A DNA stretch of 7,982 bases from Candidatus Blautia equi (GCA_018064695.1 JAGHUU010000115.1:1-7982); one strand, 5' to 3'; positions 1 through 6,212 are shown, counted from the first letter of the stretch. Numbers and translations are program-made. Notes: generated from the sequence alone by a model not told the origin.

Positions 1-818
1 AGTGCACGGTAAGCAACCGCATGTTTACTTAAATCATCATAGATGATCAGGACATGTTTGCCCTGGTTCATAAAGTATTCACCCATCGCACATCCGGAGT
101 ACGGAGCAATGTACTGCAGAGGACTTGCCTCGGAAGCAGTAGCTGCTACTACGATGGTATAAGACATAGCGTCATTTTTTGTAAGATTCTCTACCAGAGA
201 AGCTACGGTGGAACGTTTCTGACCGATAGCTACGTAGATACAGATAACGTCCTTGCCCTTCTGGTTGATGATGGTGTCCGTCGCGATGGTGGTTTTACCA
301 GTCTGACGGTCTCCGATAATTAACTCACGCTGTCCACGTCCGATCGGAACCATAGAGTCGATGGCTTTGATTCCGGTCTGCAGCGGCTCAAATACGGATT
401 TTCTTTCGCAGATACCAGGTGCAGGGCTCTCAATAGCTCTGTAGCTGGTGGTGTTGATCGGGCCGGCACCGTCAATAGGCTGTCCGAGTGCGTTTACTAC
501 ACGTCCGATCATTGCTTCTCCTACCGGTACGGATACGACCTTTCCGGTACGTTTTACTGTCTGTCCTTCGCCAATGTTCTCATCTGATCCAAACAACACG
601 ATAGACACACTGTTCTCTTCCAGGTTCTGCGCCATACCAAAGCTGCCATCCTCGAACTCCAGCAGCTCACCTGCCATACAGTTCTTAAGACCGCTGGCTC
701 TTGCAATACCGTCACCTACCATAAGTACGGTTCCGGTCTCGTTCTGCTGGATCGCGTTGTCATAGTATTTGATCTGGCTGCGAATAACCTTCGATATTTC
801 TTCAGGTTTTAATTGCAT
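1..818 (-). CDS. atpA: ATP synthase F1 subunit alpha (partial, C-terminus outside window)
   Basis: This is the alpha subunit of the F1 head, which alternates with beta in the catalytic hexamer and carries the non-catalytic nucleotide sites. The first 272 residues are present and the rest lies beyond the left edge. The start is the ATG at 816-818 (MQLKPEEISKVI), with GGAGG five bases upstream. The N-terminal beta-barrel holds the family pattern around residues 30-60 (TGTVLMVGDGIARASGL, then GELLEF). The Walker A loop GDRQTGKT is at about 169-176, and GQKRSTVA follows near 199-206. It starts 15 bases after the atpH stop and is the last gene of the operon visible here; gamma, beta and epsilon genes would be expected next, outside the window. 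The reading frame is intact throughout. The family assignment is certain. Confidence 0.98.
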   Translation of the reverse strand, partial: MQLKPEEISKVIRSQIKYYDNAIQQNETGTVLMVGDGIARASGLKNCMAGELLEFEDGSFGMAQNLEENSVSIVLFGSDENIGEGQTVKRTGKVVSVPVGEAMIGRVVNALGQPIDGAGPINTTSYRAIESPAPGICERKSVFEPLQTGIKAIDSMVPIGRGQRELIIGDRQTGKTTIATDTIINQKGKDVICIYVAIGQKRSTVASLVENLTKNDAMSYTIVVAATASEASPLQYIAPYSGCAMGEYFMNQGKHVLIIYDDLSKHAVAYRA

Positions 819-833
819 GTTGTCCTCCAATTG

Positions 834-1373
834 CTACACAATCACATTTTTAATTTTTGCGGAAAGCTCGGACATTCTGCCCTGTACGGTTCCATCGAAC
901 TGCTTTCCTTCTACTTCTACACGTATACCTGCCACTACGGATGGGTCCACCTTCTGGATCAGGGAGATCTTCTTTCCGCTGATCTTTTCCAGTTTTGCCT
1001 TCAGTGCAGCAAGCTGATTTTCATTTAAAGCGACCGCGCTTGTGACTACCGCCTCAGCGATACCCCGATCTACATTGTAGCGGCGCGTATATTCATCACA
1101 GCATCCTCCGAAGTCCTTAAGAAGATTCTTCTCAAGAAGGAGCTTTAAGAAGTTCACCAGGTATTTCTCTGCCTGGGAGCCAAATGCTGCATCGATCATA
1201 TTTAAACGCTCCCCTTTAGCCAGGGATGGTTCCGAAAGAAGGGAAAGATACTCCGGATTTTCTCCGAAGATCTGACGTATCTCCTGCAGCTGTTCCATGA
1301 TGATATCGGTCAGCTGTTCCTCTGCCGCGAGATCGTACAGGCTGCCGCCATATAACCGGCCTGTCTCAGTCAT
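834..1373 (-). CDS. atpH: ATP synthase F1 subunit delta (OSCP family)
   Basis: This is the delta subunit, which joins the top of the alpha-beta hexamer to the b-subunit peripheral stalk. It has 179 residues, the usual family length. The N-terminal domain is alpha-helical (about 1-105, starting MTETGRLYGGSLYDLA). The C-terminal domain has the family signature around 142-165, where VDPSVVAGIRVEVEGKQFDG is followed by a basic amphipathic helix. Its ATG overlaps the atpF stop by four bases (ATGA, 1370-1373), which indicates translational coupling to the stalk partner subunit b. A GAGG lies a few bases upstream inside the atpF end. The gene order b-delta-alpha is the standard bacterial order. The frame is intact and nothing is unusual. 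Confidence 0.97.
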   Translation of the reverse strand: MTETGRLYGGSLYDLAAEEQLTDIIMEQLQEIRQIFGENPEYLSLLSEPSLAKGERLNMIDAAFGSQAEKYLVNFLKLLLEKNLLKDFGGCCDEYTRRYNVDRGIAEAVVTSAVALNENQLAALKAKLEKISGKKISLIQKVDPSVVAGIRVEVEGKQFDGTVQGRMSELSAKIKNVIV

Positions 1374-1873
1374 GCGTCCTCACCTACATTCGCTATAAAC
1401 TCATCAATCAGTTTCGTGTGATCATTTTCGCCGATTTCACGTTCAATCACTTTTCCTGCGATCTCAAGTGCCATTCCGCCGATCTCATTCTTAATATCGT
1501 TGACTGCTTTGCGCTTCTCCTGCTCGATATCGCTCTCTGCTTTTGCCTTAAGGGCGGTAGCCTGAGCGGATGCCTCGCGAAGGATCTCCTCGCTCTGGAG
1601 AGTAGCGGTCTTCTGAGCATTCTGAAGGAGCTCATTGGCCTTAGCCTTTGCATCCTGCATGTTCTGCTCATACTCGTTTTTCATGGCGATGGCTTCCTCT
1701 TTTGCCTTTGCGGCATCGGAGATCTCAGCGTCTGCCATGGCTTTGCGTTTTGCAAGCATGTCGTTGACCGGTTTGAATAAGAACTTTTTAATGAGATACA
1801 TCTGAAGGAAAAGGTTGCAGATCATCGCAATGAAGGTCCATGGCACAATGCCAACTAAACTCTGGAACTCCAT
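1370..1873 (-). CDS. atpF: ATP synthase F0 subunit b
   Basis: Subunit b forms the peripheral stalk that holds the F1 head still against the rotor. It has 167 residues. A single N-terminal membrane helix runs from about residue 9 to 30 (VPWTFIAMICNLFLQMYLI) and is followed by the basic FLFKPVNDMLAKRK segment typical of b subunits. A long charged, alanine-rich helix (about 45-135, rich in A, K, E and Q) should form the coiled-coil dimer, and the C-terminal part (about 135-167) should bind delta. The start at 1873 has a strong GGAGG (TAGGAGGTTAAAAC before ATG). It begins 25 bases after the atpE stop and overlaps atpH by four bases. Only one b gene is seen, so the stalk is probably a homodimer. 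Confidence 0.96.
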   Translation of the reverse strand: MEFQSLVGIVPWTFIAMICNLFLQMYLIKKFLFKPVNDMLAKRKAMADAEISDAAKAKEEAIAMKNEYEQNMQDAKAKANELLQNAQKTATLQSEEILREASAQATALKAKAESDIEQEKRKAVNDIKNEIGGMALEIAGKVIEREIGENDHTKLIDEFIANVGEDA

Positions 1874-1898
1874 GTTTTAACCTCCTATAATATGCTTT

Positions 1899-2177
1899 TT
1901 ATGCCAGGAAATTCATGAACATACCTGGTGCTACGAAGATCAGAAGCAGACCGGTAACGAAACCGTAAATACCTGTGGTCTCTGCAACCGCACAACCAAG
2001 AAGCATGGTAGAAGTAACATCACCTTTACACTCAGGCTGACGTCCGATAGCCTCAAGAGCCTTTGCAACTGCGTTACCTTCACCGATACCAGGTCCGATA
2101 CCGGAGATCAGAGAACAACCAGCACCAATTGCGCATCCTGCTAATGCAATACCTTTTGCAAGTAACTGAAATTCCAT
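1899..2177 (-). CDS. atpE: ATP synthase F0 subunit c, two-carboxylate (probably Na+-type) rotor
   Basis: This subunit forms the membrane c-ring, which turns as ions pass. It has 92 residues in two hydrophobic hairpin helices (about 7-42 and 55-90), joined by the polar loop GRQPECKGD (45-53). The outer helix carries the ion-binding carboxylate Glu66 in AVAETTGIYG. The inner helix has Glu33 in GIGPGIGEG, where the classic Na+ rotors of Ilyobacter and Propionigenium have Gln32. Thr67, Thr68 and Tyr71 match the Na+-ligand positions (Ser66, Thr67, Tyr70) of those proteins. A second Glu at this position is known from Fusobacterium nucleatum. Na+ coupling is therefore inferred from residues, not shown. 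The ribosome binding site CAGGAGGA (2186-2192) is strong, as suits a subunit needed in many copies. A structured spacer precedes the gene. Confidence 0.97.
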   Translation of the reverse strand: MEFQLLAKGIALAGCAIGAGCSLISGIGPGIGEGNAVAKALEAIGRQPECKGDVTSTMLLGCAVAETTGIYGFVTGLLLIFVAPGMFMNFLA

Positions 2178-2210
2178 AGTAAAAATCCTCCTGTTTGGAA
2201 ATATAATTTT

Positions 2211-2288
2211 CGGCGTAAAGCCGTTTCAGCTGTCTTTGACAGCTCCATATTCACTTGTTGTTTTGTAACTCTGCGCCATACAAGGCGC
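2211..2288 (-). promoter_or_regulatory. Three successive hairpins in the atpB-atpE spacer
   Basis: The 128-base spacer between the atpB stop and the atpE start is the longest in the operon and contains three inverted repeats. In transcript order these are GCGCC/GGCGC (2284-2288 with 2273-2277, 6-base loop), the perfect 7-bp AGCTGTC/GACAGCT (2238-2244 with 2228-2234, 3-base loop) and a 4-bp CGGC/GCCG (2220-2223 with 2211-2214, 5-base loop). None has a T-run directly after it, so they do not look like terminators. Their position before the high-copy c subunit suggests a role in mRNA processing, stability or atpE translation. That role is inference. Confidence 0.55.
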
Positions 2289-2305
2289 TGCTCAGAAAAA
2301 GAGCA

Positions 2306-3064
2306 TCAGCCCTCTGCTGCGTTTGCGATGTAAAGAGTCGTCAGCATACAGAAGATGAAGGCCTGCATAAGACCGGAGAACCAGTCAAAGTATACAGACA
2401 GGACTGCCGGAATACCGACATCCAGGATCGGGATGTGTGATAACACTGCACCGACTGCTCCCGGAATCAGACCCAGCAGTGCAGAGCTGGCCAGTGCCAA
2501 AGCTGCATAGATCAGAGCGTTGATAACGATACCGGAAAGAATGTTTCCGAAATGACGGCATGCCATACTGATAGGGGTAGCCAGCTCGGAAAGAATATTA
2601 AACGGTGTCATGACCGGGATAGGCTGGGTGAATCCTTTCAGATATCCGCCAAAACCTCCTGCTTTGATCTTTTCTCTGGTGATCATGATAAATACGATCA
2701 CAGCCCAGGCTGCCTCGGTTGAAAGATCTGCTGTCGGACTTCTGAGTCCGATCAGACTGATCAGGTTAGATACCGCGCTGGTCACAAACAGTGCCGCAAC
2801 GAACGGGATCATATATCTGAATTTCTCTCCCATGTTTCCAATAACGAAGTTGTTAGCGGTCTCAACCAGCATCTCTGCCAGTGCCTGACGCTTGGAAATG
2901 TTCTCCACCTTAAGATCATGGGTGAGCCAGATGCAGAATCCGGTGATGATCAGCATGACCAGCCAGCTTACCAGTATGGTCTCACTGATCTGGATCTTAC
3001 CAAGCAGCGGAAAATCTATAGGTATCGTAAAAAAGACTCTGGCGCCTGAAACGTCTATTGCCAT
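2306..3064 (-). CDS. atpB: ATP synthase F0 subunit a
   Basis: Subunit a is the membrane stator that provides the two ion half-channels against the c-ring. It is hydrophobic with about five or six membrane helices. The essential arginine is Arg170 in ISMACRHFGNILSG, matching the LRLFGN motif of the family (Arg210 in E. coli). The conserved region PFNILSELATP lies just before it. I place the start at the ATG at 3062-3064 (MAIDVSG, 252 residues), because AAAAGGAGGTGG (3073-3084) lies just upstream. A longer reading from 3091 would add nine residues and put that ribosome binding site inside the gene. It starts 62 bases after the atpI stop and is followed by the structured spacer before atpE. The frame is intact. 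Confidence 0.96.
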   Translation of the reverse strand: MAIDVSGARVFFTIPIDFPLLGKIQISETILVSWLVMLIITGFCIWLTHDLKVENISKRQALAEMLVETANNFVIGNMGEKFRYMIPFVAALFVTSAVSNLISLIGLRSPTADLSTEAAWAVIVFIMITREKIKAGGFGGYLKGFTQPIPVMTPFNILSELATPISMACRHFGNILSGIVINALIYAALALASSALLGLIPGAVGAVLSHIPILDVGIPAVLSVYFDWFSGLMQAFIFCMLTTLYIANAAEG

Positions 3065-3126
3065 ATATGTTTCCACCTCCTTTTGTCTCATATCGGTATA
3101 TGATTATTTGGTCAGTTGTGAATTCT

Positions 3127-3534
3127 TTATTCCGGTTTGATGATGGCTTTCAGCTTAATGCCGAAGCTTGGGAACAAGAGCGGTAAGATTCCTGCCACAA
3201 ACTGAAAGCACGGAACCAGAATGGCAAGGCCGCCCCAGAAAAGCTGGATCATGCTTCTTCTGGAATAGCTGGACCTCATTGTAAGACGGGCATGCTCCTC
3301 ATCCGGGTCCGCCGCAACCTTCTGAACTGTGATTCCCATAAGGAGAAAGTTCAGAACAGCGATGAATCCGCCTCCGAGACCACCCAGGATTACCGTATAG
3401 TCAAATGGCACCTTGGCTGGAAAAATAAGGTGCAAAATCAAAAATGCCGCCCACATTAAGACCACACCTGTGACAGTGTAGATGGCGACTCGTTTTGTTT
3501 CTTTCTGTACTGCGGGCTGTAATTTATTCCACAT
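3127..3534 (-). CDS. atpI: AtpI-like membrane protein (ATP synthase subunit I family)
   Basis: This small membrane protein has 135 residues and about four membrane helices (16-38, 45-68, and a pair within 94-128). A charged cytoplasmic-type loop, DPDEEHARLTMRSSYSRR, lies between the second and third helices. Length, topology and its place directly before atpB match the AtpI (ATP synthase I) family. In other bacteria AtpI helps assemble the c-ring and has been linked to Mg2+ uptake. Sequence in this family is weakly conserved, so the call leans on context. The start at 3534 has AAAGAGGA (3544-3550 region) upstream, 27 bases after the stop of the atpZ-like gene. The role in assembly is inferred from the family. 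Confidence 0.82.
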   Translation of the reverse strand: MWNKLQPAVQKETKRVAIYTVTGVVLMWAAFLILHLIFPAKVPFDYTVILGGLGGGFIAVLNFLLMGITVQKVAADPDEEHARLTMRSSYSRRSMIQLFWGGLAILVPCFQFVAGILPLLFPSFGIKLKAIIKPE

Positions 3535-3561
3535 GCTGATTTTCCTCTTTAAGACCTTTCC

Positions 3562-3831
3562 TTACTCATGCTGATTGAAGGAGATGGTCTGTTTTTTCTT
3601 CTTTTTTTCTTTCTCTTCCTTTGCCTGGATGCTCAGGAAAAATTTATAGGCCACCGTGGCGGAGCCGCCGAGACCAAAGAAAAACCCCGGCACATATACC
3701 CAGGCACCTATGCCCAGTTTCACATTCAGCCACCACGAAATGGCGATACAGAGAAGTGTCGGCGTTATAAAAGAAAGTCCGAATTGCGTCAGCAGTGTGA
3801 TGTTCTTCATGATTTCTCTGTAATTTCGCAT
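3562..3831 (-). CDS. atpZ: AtpZ-like small membrane protein (ATPase gene 1 family)
   Basis: This 89-residue protein is the first gene of the ATP synthase operon. It has two predicted membrane helices, about 11-35 (a proline at 24, then LLCIAISWWLNV) and 41-66. The second helix carries a glycine-rich stretch, VPGFFFGLGG, typical of AtpZ/AtpI-family proteins. A highly basic tail (KEEKEKKKKK, about 71-80) should face the cytoplasm. AtpZ with AtpI has been proposed to form a small Mg2+/Ca2+ transporter or to aid c-ring assembly in Bacillus. The start at 3831 has CGAGG seven to eight bases upstream. An internal ATG at residue 8 is a less likely alternative. The predicted leader RNA is about 105 bases long. 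Confidence 0.8.
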   Translation of the reverse strand: MRNYREIMKNITLLTQFGLSFITPTLLCIAISWWLNVKLGIGAWVYVPGFFFGLGGSATVAYKFFLSIQAKEEKEKKKKKQTISFNQHE

Positions 3832-3892
3832 CGTTGCCTCGAATTCTGTAAAAATTTATGCTGTTTTGGGGAAAACGTTTAAGTTTATCCAG

Positions 3893-3934
3893 ATTGGAGA
3901 TTTTTTCGGTAAATTAAACAAAAAATCCACCAAT
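3893..3934 (-). promoter_or_regulatory. Stem-loop at the predicted 5' end of the atp mRNA
   Basis: On the minus strand ATTGG (3934-3930) and GATTTTTT (3927-3920) pair with AAAAAATC (3906-3899) and CCAAT (3897-3893). This gives 13 base pairs with one small internal loop and a 13-base apical loop. The predicted transcription start is near 3936, so the mRNA would begin almost at the base of this stem. No T-run follows, so it is not a simple terminator. A 5'-terminal stem often protects Gram-positive mRNAs from decay; that role is inference. A smaller hairpin, GTTTT/AAAAC with loop CCCC (3863-3876), lies further down the leader. Confidence 0.5.
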
Positions 3935-3942
3935 TATTTATG

Positions 3943-3971
3943 ATTATATTATATTTTATACGCTGTGTCTA
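3943..3971 (-). promoter_or_regulatory. Promoter of the ATP synthase operon
   Basis: On the minus strand a -35 box TAGACA (3971-3966) and a perfect -10 box TATAAT (3948-3943) are separated by exactly 17 bases. The start point would be near 3936, leaving a leader of about 105 bases before the atpZ-like gene. The surrounding DNA is very AT-rich, so one or two alternative -10 boxes are possible, but this is the only well-spaced pair seen. It lies between the terminator of the upstream gene and the first atp gene, where a promoter is required. Confidence 0.75.
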
Positions 3972-3985
3972 GCGTTTAGTCTTTC

Positions 3986-4003
3986 ACAAAGTCGTCACTT
4001 TGT
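3986..4003. promoter_or_regulatory. Inverted repeat upstream of the atp promoter (possible operator)
   Basis: ACAAAGT and ACTTTGT form perfect 7-bp arms around a 4-base centre. The repeat lies 15 bases upstream of the -35 box of the ATP synthase promoter and outside the preceding terminator. The arm sequence was not matched to a known regulator. It could be an activator or repressor site, or a chance palindrome. Confidence 0.3.
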
Positions 4004-4022
4004 TAACGAGGCGCGAAACACG

Positions 4023-4061
4023 AAAAAAGGACGAAGCAGGTCCAATCCTTGCTTCGTCCTT
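4023..4061 (-). terminator. Rho-independent terminator after the substrate-binding protein gene
   Basis: A perfect 12-bp stem (AAGGACGAAGCA at 4050-4061 read on the minus strand as its partner arm, with 4027-4038) encloses an 11-base loop and is followed on the minus strand by six T residues (4028-4023). It begins ten bases after the stop codon of the substrate-binding protein gene and separates that gene from the ATP synthase promoter. Confidence 0.9.
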
Positions 4062-4070
4062 GAAGTCTTT

Positions 4071-5105
4071 TTATTTGCCTTCCGCATAAAGATAATTGAT
4101 ATATCTTGGATTATACATGTTGCTGGCGTCGATCTTCTGTGGTTCCAGAAGGATCTCTTTTTCCAGCTCGATCTCCGGCATGTCCTCCTTAAGAGCGGCA
4201 TACACAGCGGTGATGAGTGTCTCATATCCCAGCGTTTTAGGGTCCTGGGAAATGGTGCAGATCTGCTGACCGTCCTTTATGGCATCCTGCTGCTTTGTGG
4301 TGGCATCCACACCGGCAAACAGAATATTTTCCTTAAGCTCCGCAGGCAGGCCAAGATACAGCTCGGATATGTCTGCGTTGGTACAGATCACGCCTCTCAC
4401 CATTGGATACGCTGCAAGAGCCTCTGTCATGGCATCCGCCATGCTCTCCACCTGGTCCTCATAAATGATCTCATCCACAGTGATCTCCGGGCAGTTTTCC
4501 AGAATCTCGGAGATGCCGGCAATACGATTCTGAATGCTCTCGGTCTTCTCCTGGGCGGAAAAGATCAGGACCTCGCCCTGCTCCATGAGGGCTGCGGACA
4601 TCTGCTCTGCCGCCTGTCTGCCCACCTCGTAATTATCTGTGGCGCGAAATGCGGAGATCAGCTCTGTATCCAGAACATTAGAATCAAAAACCACTACCGG
4701 AATACCGTTTTCCCTTGCGGATTCGATCTGGGCCTGGCAGGACTCCATATCGATGGCTGAAAGACAGATCACATCGGGATTTTCCGCAACCACGGCATCC
4801 AGCATATTGATCTGATCCTCCACCTTTATTTCACGGTCCGGACCTTCAAAGGTCATGGTGATCTTATCACCCTTTTTCAGCTGATAGCAGGCATTCACAG
4901 CCTCCACACCGGCCTCCATGCCCTGGCGCACCATGCTCCAGTACTGGCCCTTTGTGGATTTGCTCACCACTGCCACATGCATTCCCGGCTGGATGGGAAC
5001 AGAAGTATTGATATCTGTCAGCGCAAACACTTCTGCATCTGGAACTGCCGCAAGTAAAGCTGCTGCCGCTGCGGCACACATAGCTTTTCTGAATACTGAT
5101 CTCAT
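4071..5105 (-). CDS. Secreted sugar-type ABC substrate-binding protein, no transporter genes adjacent
   Basis: This 344-residue protein belongs to the periplasmic-binding-protein-like family that binds sugars such as ribose or galactose (Peripl_BP_4 type). A signal peptide covers residues 1-28: a basic start, a run of alanines and leucines, then a VFA cleavage site. The mature part begins with the usual first strand and helix (HVAVVSKSTKGQYWSMV, about 43-59). It continues with DAVVAENPDVICLSA (103-117), the hinge-side PVVVFDS (136-142) and TDNYEVGRQAA (156-166), all typical of the two-lobed fold. No lipobox cysteine is seen; Cys10 lies in the signal peptide without an L-x-x-C context, so membrane anchoring is unclear. 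No permease or ATPase gene flanks it. A GGAGG lies seven bases before the ATG. Its start is 79 bases after the pseudouridine synthase stop with no terminator seen between, so the two may be cotranscribed. The ligand is unknown. Confidence 0.88.
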   Translation of the reverse strand: MRSVFRKAMCAAAAAALLAAVPDAEVFALTDINTSVPIQPGMHVAVVSKSTKGQYWSMVRQGMEAGVEAVNACYQLKKGDKITMTFEGPDREIKVEDQINMLDAVVAENPDVICLSAIDMESCQAQIESARENGIPVVVFDSNVLDTELISAFRATDNYEVGRQAAEQMSAALMEQGEVLIFSAQEKTESIQNRIAGISEILENCPEITVDEIIYEDQVESMADAMTEALAAYPMVRGVICTNADISELYLGLPAELKENILFAGVDATTKQQDAIKDGQQICTISQDPKTLGYETLITAVYAALKEDMPEIELEKEILLEPQKIDASNMYNPRYINYLYAEGK

Positions 5106-5184
5106 TCCGTCTCCTCCCGTTTTTTATGAAAGACTGCCTCAACGCTACCAATGTACCATCTTTTATTTTTTCCGTCCAGAGATT

Positions 5185-5886
5185 TTACATAAAAAATCCC
5201 TGAAAAGCCTGTCCTTCCGGCCTGATCTCAAAGACCATTTTCTTTTTCTTCTTCGGATGCATCAGCTCCAGGCAATAAGAGCATAATGCCAGAGGATATC
5301 CACTTTTTTCCTCCGCATTGTACTTCTTATCCCCAAGAAGTGCCATTCCCGCGTGGGACATCTGGACACGGATCTGATGGTGGCGTCCGGTATCCAGTTT
5401 GATCTTCAGCAGATACTTCTTCCCTGTTCGGGTACGTGCATCCTCTGCTTCCTCTATCAGTTCATAGGATAAGCGGGCCGCTTTGCTGCCCGGCGTTCCT
5501 TTATTTACTACCTTCGATATATTATTTCTGCCGTCCTTTAACAGGATGTCCTCAAGAACGGCCTGCTCCTTAAGAGGCTTCTGATCTGTGACTGCGTAAT
5601 AATATTTTCCCAGCTCTCCCGCCGTCATCTGCCGGCTGAGCTCCTTTGCGGCGGATGGATTTTTGGCAAAGACCAGCACCCCCTCCACCGGCTGATCCAG
5701 CCTGTGGATGATCCCCACGTAGGGCATCTTTCCCGGAGTCTTTTCCGCCAGATAGTTTCTGATCCCGCTCTCCAGATCCATGGTTCCGATTCCTGCGCTC
5801 TGCACCGGTGTGCCGGATGGCTTTCGAAGGACCATCATCTCGTTATCTTCAAATAAAATACAGGCTCTGATATCTGTCATTCCCAT
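5185..5886 (-). CDS. RluA-family RNA pseudouridine synthase
   Basis: This enzyme should convert a uridine in rRNA or tRNA to pseudouridine in the cytoplasm. It has 233 residues, enough for the catalytic domain only; the N-terminal S4 RNA-binding domain found in RluC/RluD types is absent. The catalytic aspartate is Asp64 in IIHRLDQPVEG. The conserved tyrosine-containing segment GKYYYAV is at 93-99, and TGRHHQIR (166-173) followed by GDKKY completes the family motifs. A lysine-rich stretch, HPKKKKKM, lies near the C-terminus. I take the start at 5886 (MGMTD), because GAGG (5894-5897) is seven bases upstream, whereas the ATG at 5880 would be 13 away. The target base cannot be told from sequence, so no specific rlu symbol is given. 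The gene precedes the binding-protein gene, with no functional link apparent. Confidence 0.93.
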   Translation of the reverse strand: MGMTDIRACILFEDNEMMVLRKPSGTPVQSAGIGTMDLESGIRNYLAEKTPGKMPYVGIIHRLDQPVEGVLVFAKNPSAAKELSRQMTAGELGKYYYAVTDQKPLKEQAVLEDILLKDGRNNISKVVNKGTPGSKAARLSYELIEEAEDARTRTGKKYLLKIKLDTGRHHQIRVQMSHAGMALLGDKKYNAEEKSGYPLALCSYCLELMHPKKKKKMVFEIRPEGQAFQGFFM

Positions 5887-5905
5887 TTGATTTCCTCATT
5901 CTCTG

Positions 5906-5923
5906 CTGCGGCCAGACCCGCAG
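5906..5923 (-). promoter_or_regulatory. Leader hairpin before the pseudouridine synthase gene
   Basis: CTGCGG and CCGCAG pair perfectly over 6 bp around a 6-base loop. The hairpin lies between the predicted transcription start (about 5929) and the ribosome binding site (5894-5897). No T-run follows it before the start codon, so it is more likely a leader structure than a terminator. Confidence 0.4.
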
Positions 5924-5935
5924 TTTCTGAAAAAA

Positions 5936-5964
5936 AGTATACCCTATACACATAAAGATGACCA
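5936..5964 (-). promoter_or_regulatory. Probable promoter of the pseudouridine synthase gene
   Basis: On the minus strand TGGTCA (5964-5959) and TATACT (5941-5936) are spaced by 17 bases. The -10 box is good (5 of 6 to TATAAT) and the -35 is moderate (4 of 6 to TTGACA). The start point would be near 5929, about 43 bases before the ATG. The -35 box overlaps one arm of the large inverted repeat at 5957-5998, so a protein or RNA structure there could affect it. Confidence 0.45.
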
Positions 5965-5998
5965 CCATTTTCTGCTGTTTCTGAAAATGGTGGTCATC
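5957..5998. repeat. 16-bp perfect inverted repeat, 10-base loop
   Basis: GATGACCACCATTTTC (5957-5972) is exactly repeated in reverse complement at 5983-5998. The only tail on the minus strand is CTTTATG and none is present on the plus strand, so it is a poor rho-independent terminator. It overlaps the -35 box of the predicted promoter for the downstream gene. It could be a weak terminator for transcripts coming from the right, an operator, or the remnant of a small palindromic mobile repeat. Confidence 0.7.
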
Positions 5999-6212
5999 AA
6001 TTCTGTTCACTGTCCAATGGTAATTACCTCGTTTTTCATTGTATTGTGATTCATGAATGCTTATTGGCTTCTGTATGAAGCAAGACCCATGCTCTGTATT
6101 CAATTATTTTATCTATATAAATTTTTTCCTGCTTTTGATCAGTTGCTGGCTGATTGAAAATTGGATAGATCATGAATTATATTTTACGGATTATAATTCG
6201 GAATTTTAAAAT
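5999..6212. other. AT-rich stretch without a recognisable gene
   Basis: No reading frame here has both a plausible start with a ribosome binding site and a protein-like length. The longest minus-strand frame begins with TTG at 6103, has no ribosome binding site, and runs through the inverted repeat and into the pseudouridine synthase gene. Only short weak palindromes are seen, for example ATCAG/CTGAT around 6138-6154. It may be leader, decayed sequence or spacer. Confidence 0.5.

Noticed and set aside
3065..3091. Longer atpB start nine codons upstream
   Set aside because: The strong AAAAGGAGGTGG ribosome binding site lies inside that extension and points to the ATG at 3064.
448..3140. Many plus-strand reading frames opposite the ATP synthase genes
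   Set aside because: They are antisense shadows of intact, well-conserved minus-strand genes and show no family features of their own.
3868..3881. Possible CcpA (cre) site GGGGAAAACGTTTA in the atp leader
   Set aside because: The second half of the consensus is not matched, and the site would sit downstream of the transcription start inside the leader.
5106..5184. Separate promoter for the substrate-binding protein gene
   Set aside because: Only weak pairs (about 4 of 6 in each box, such as TGGACG-17-TACATT) are seen, and no terminator separates it from the gene upstream.
5849..6103. 84-codon minus-strand reading frame between the pseudouridine synthase gene and the AT-rich spacer
   Set aside because: It starts with TTG without a ribosome binding site, runs through the large inverted repeat and the promoter region, and overlaps the start of a well-supported gene. 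The product has no recognisable feature.
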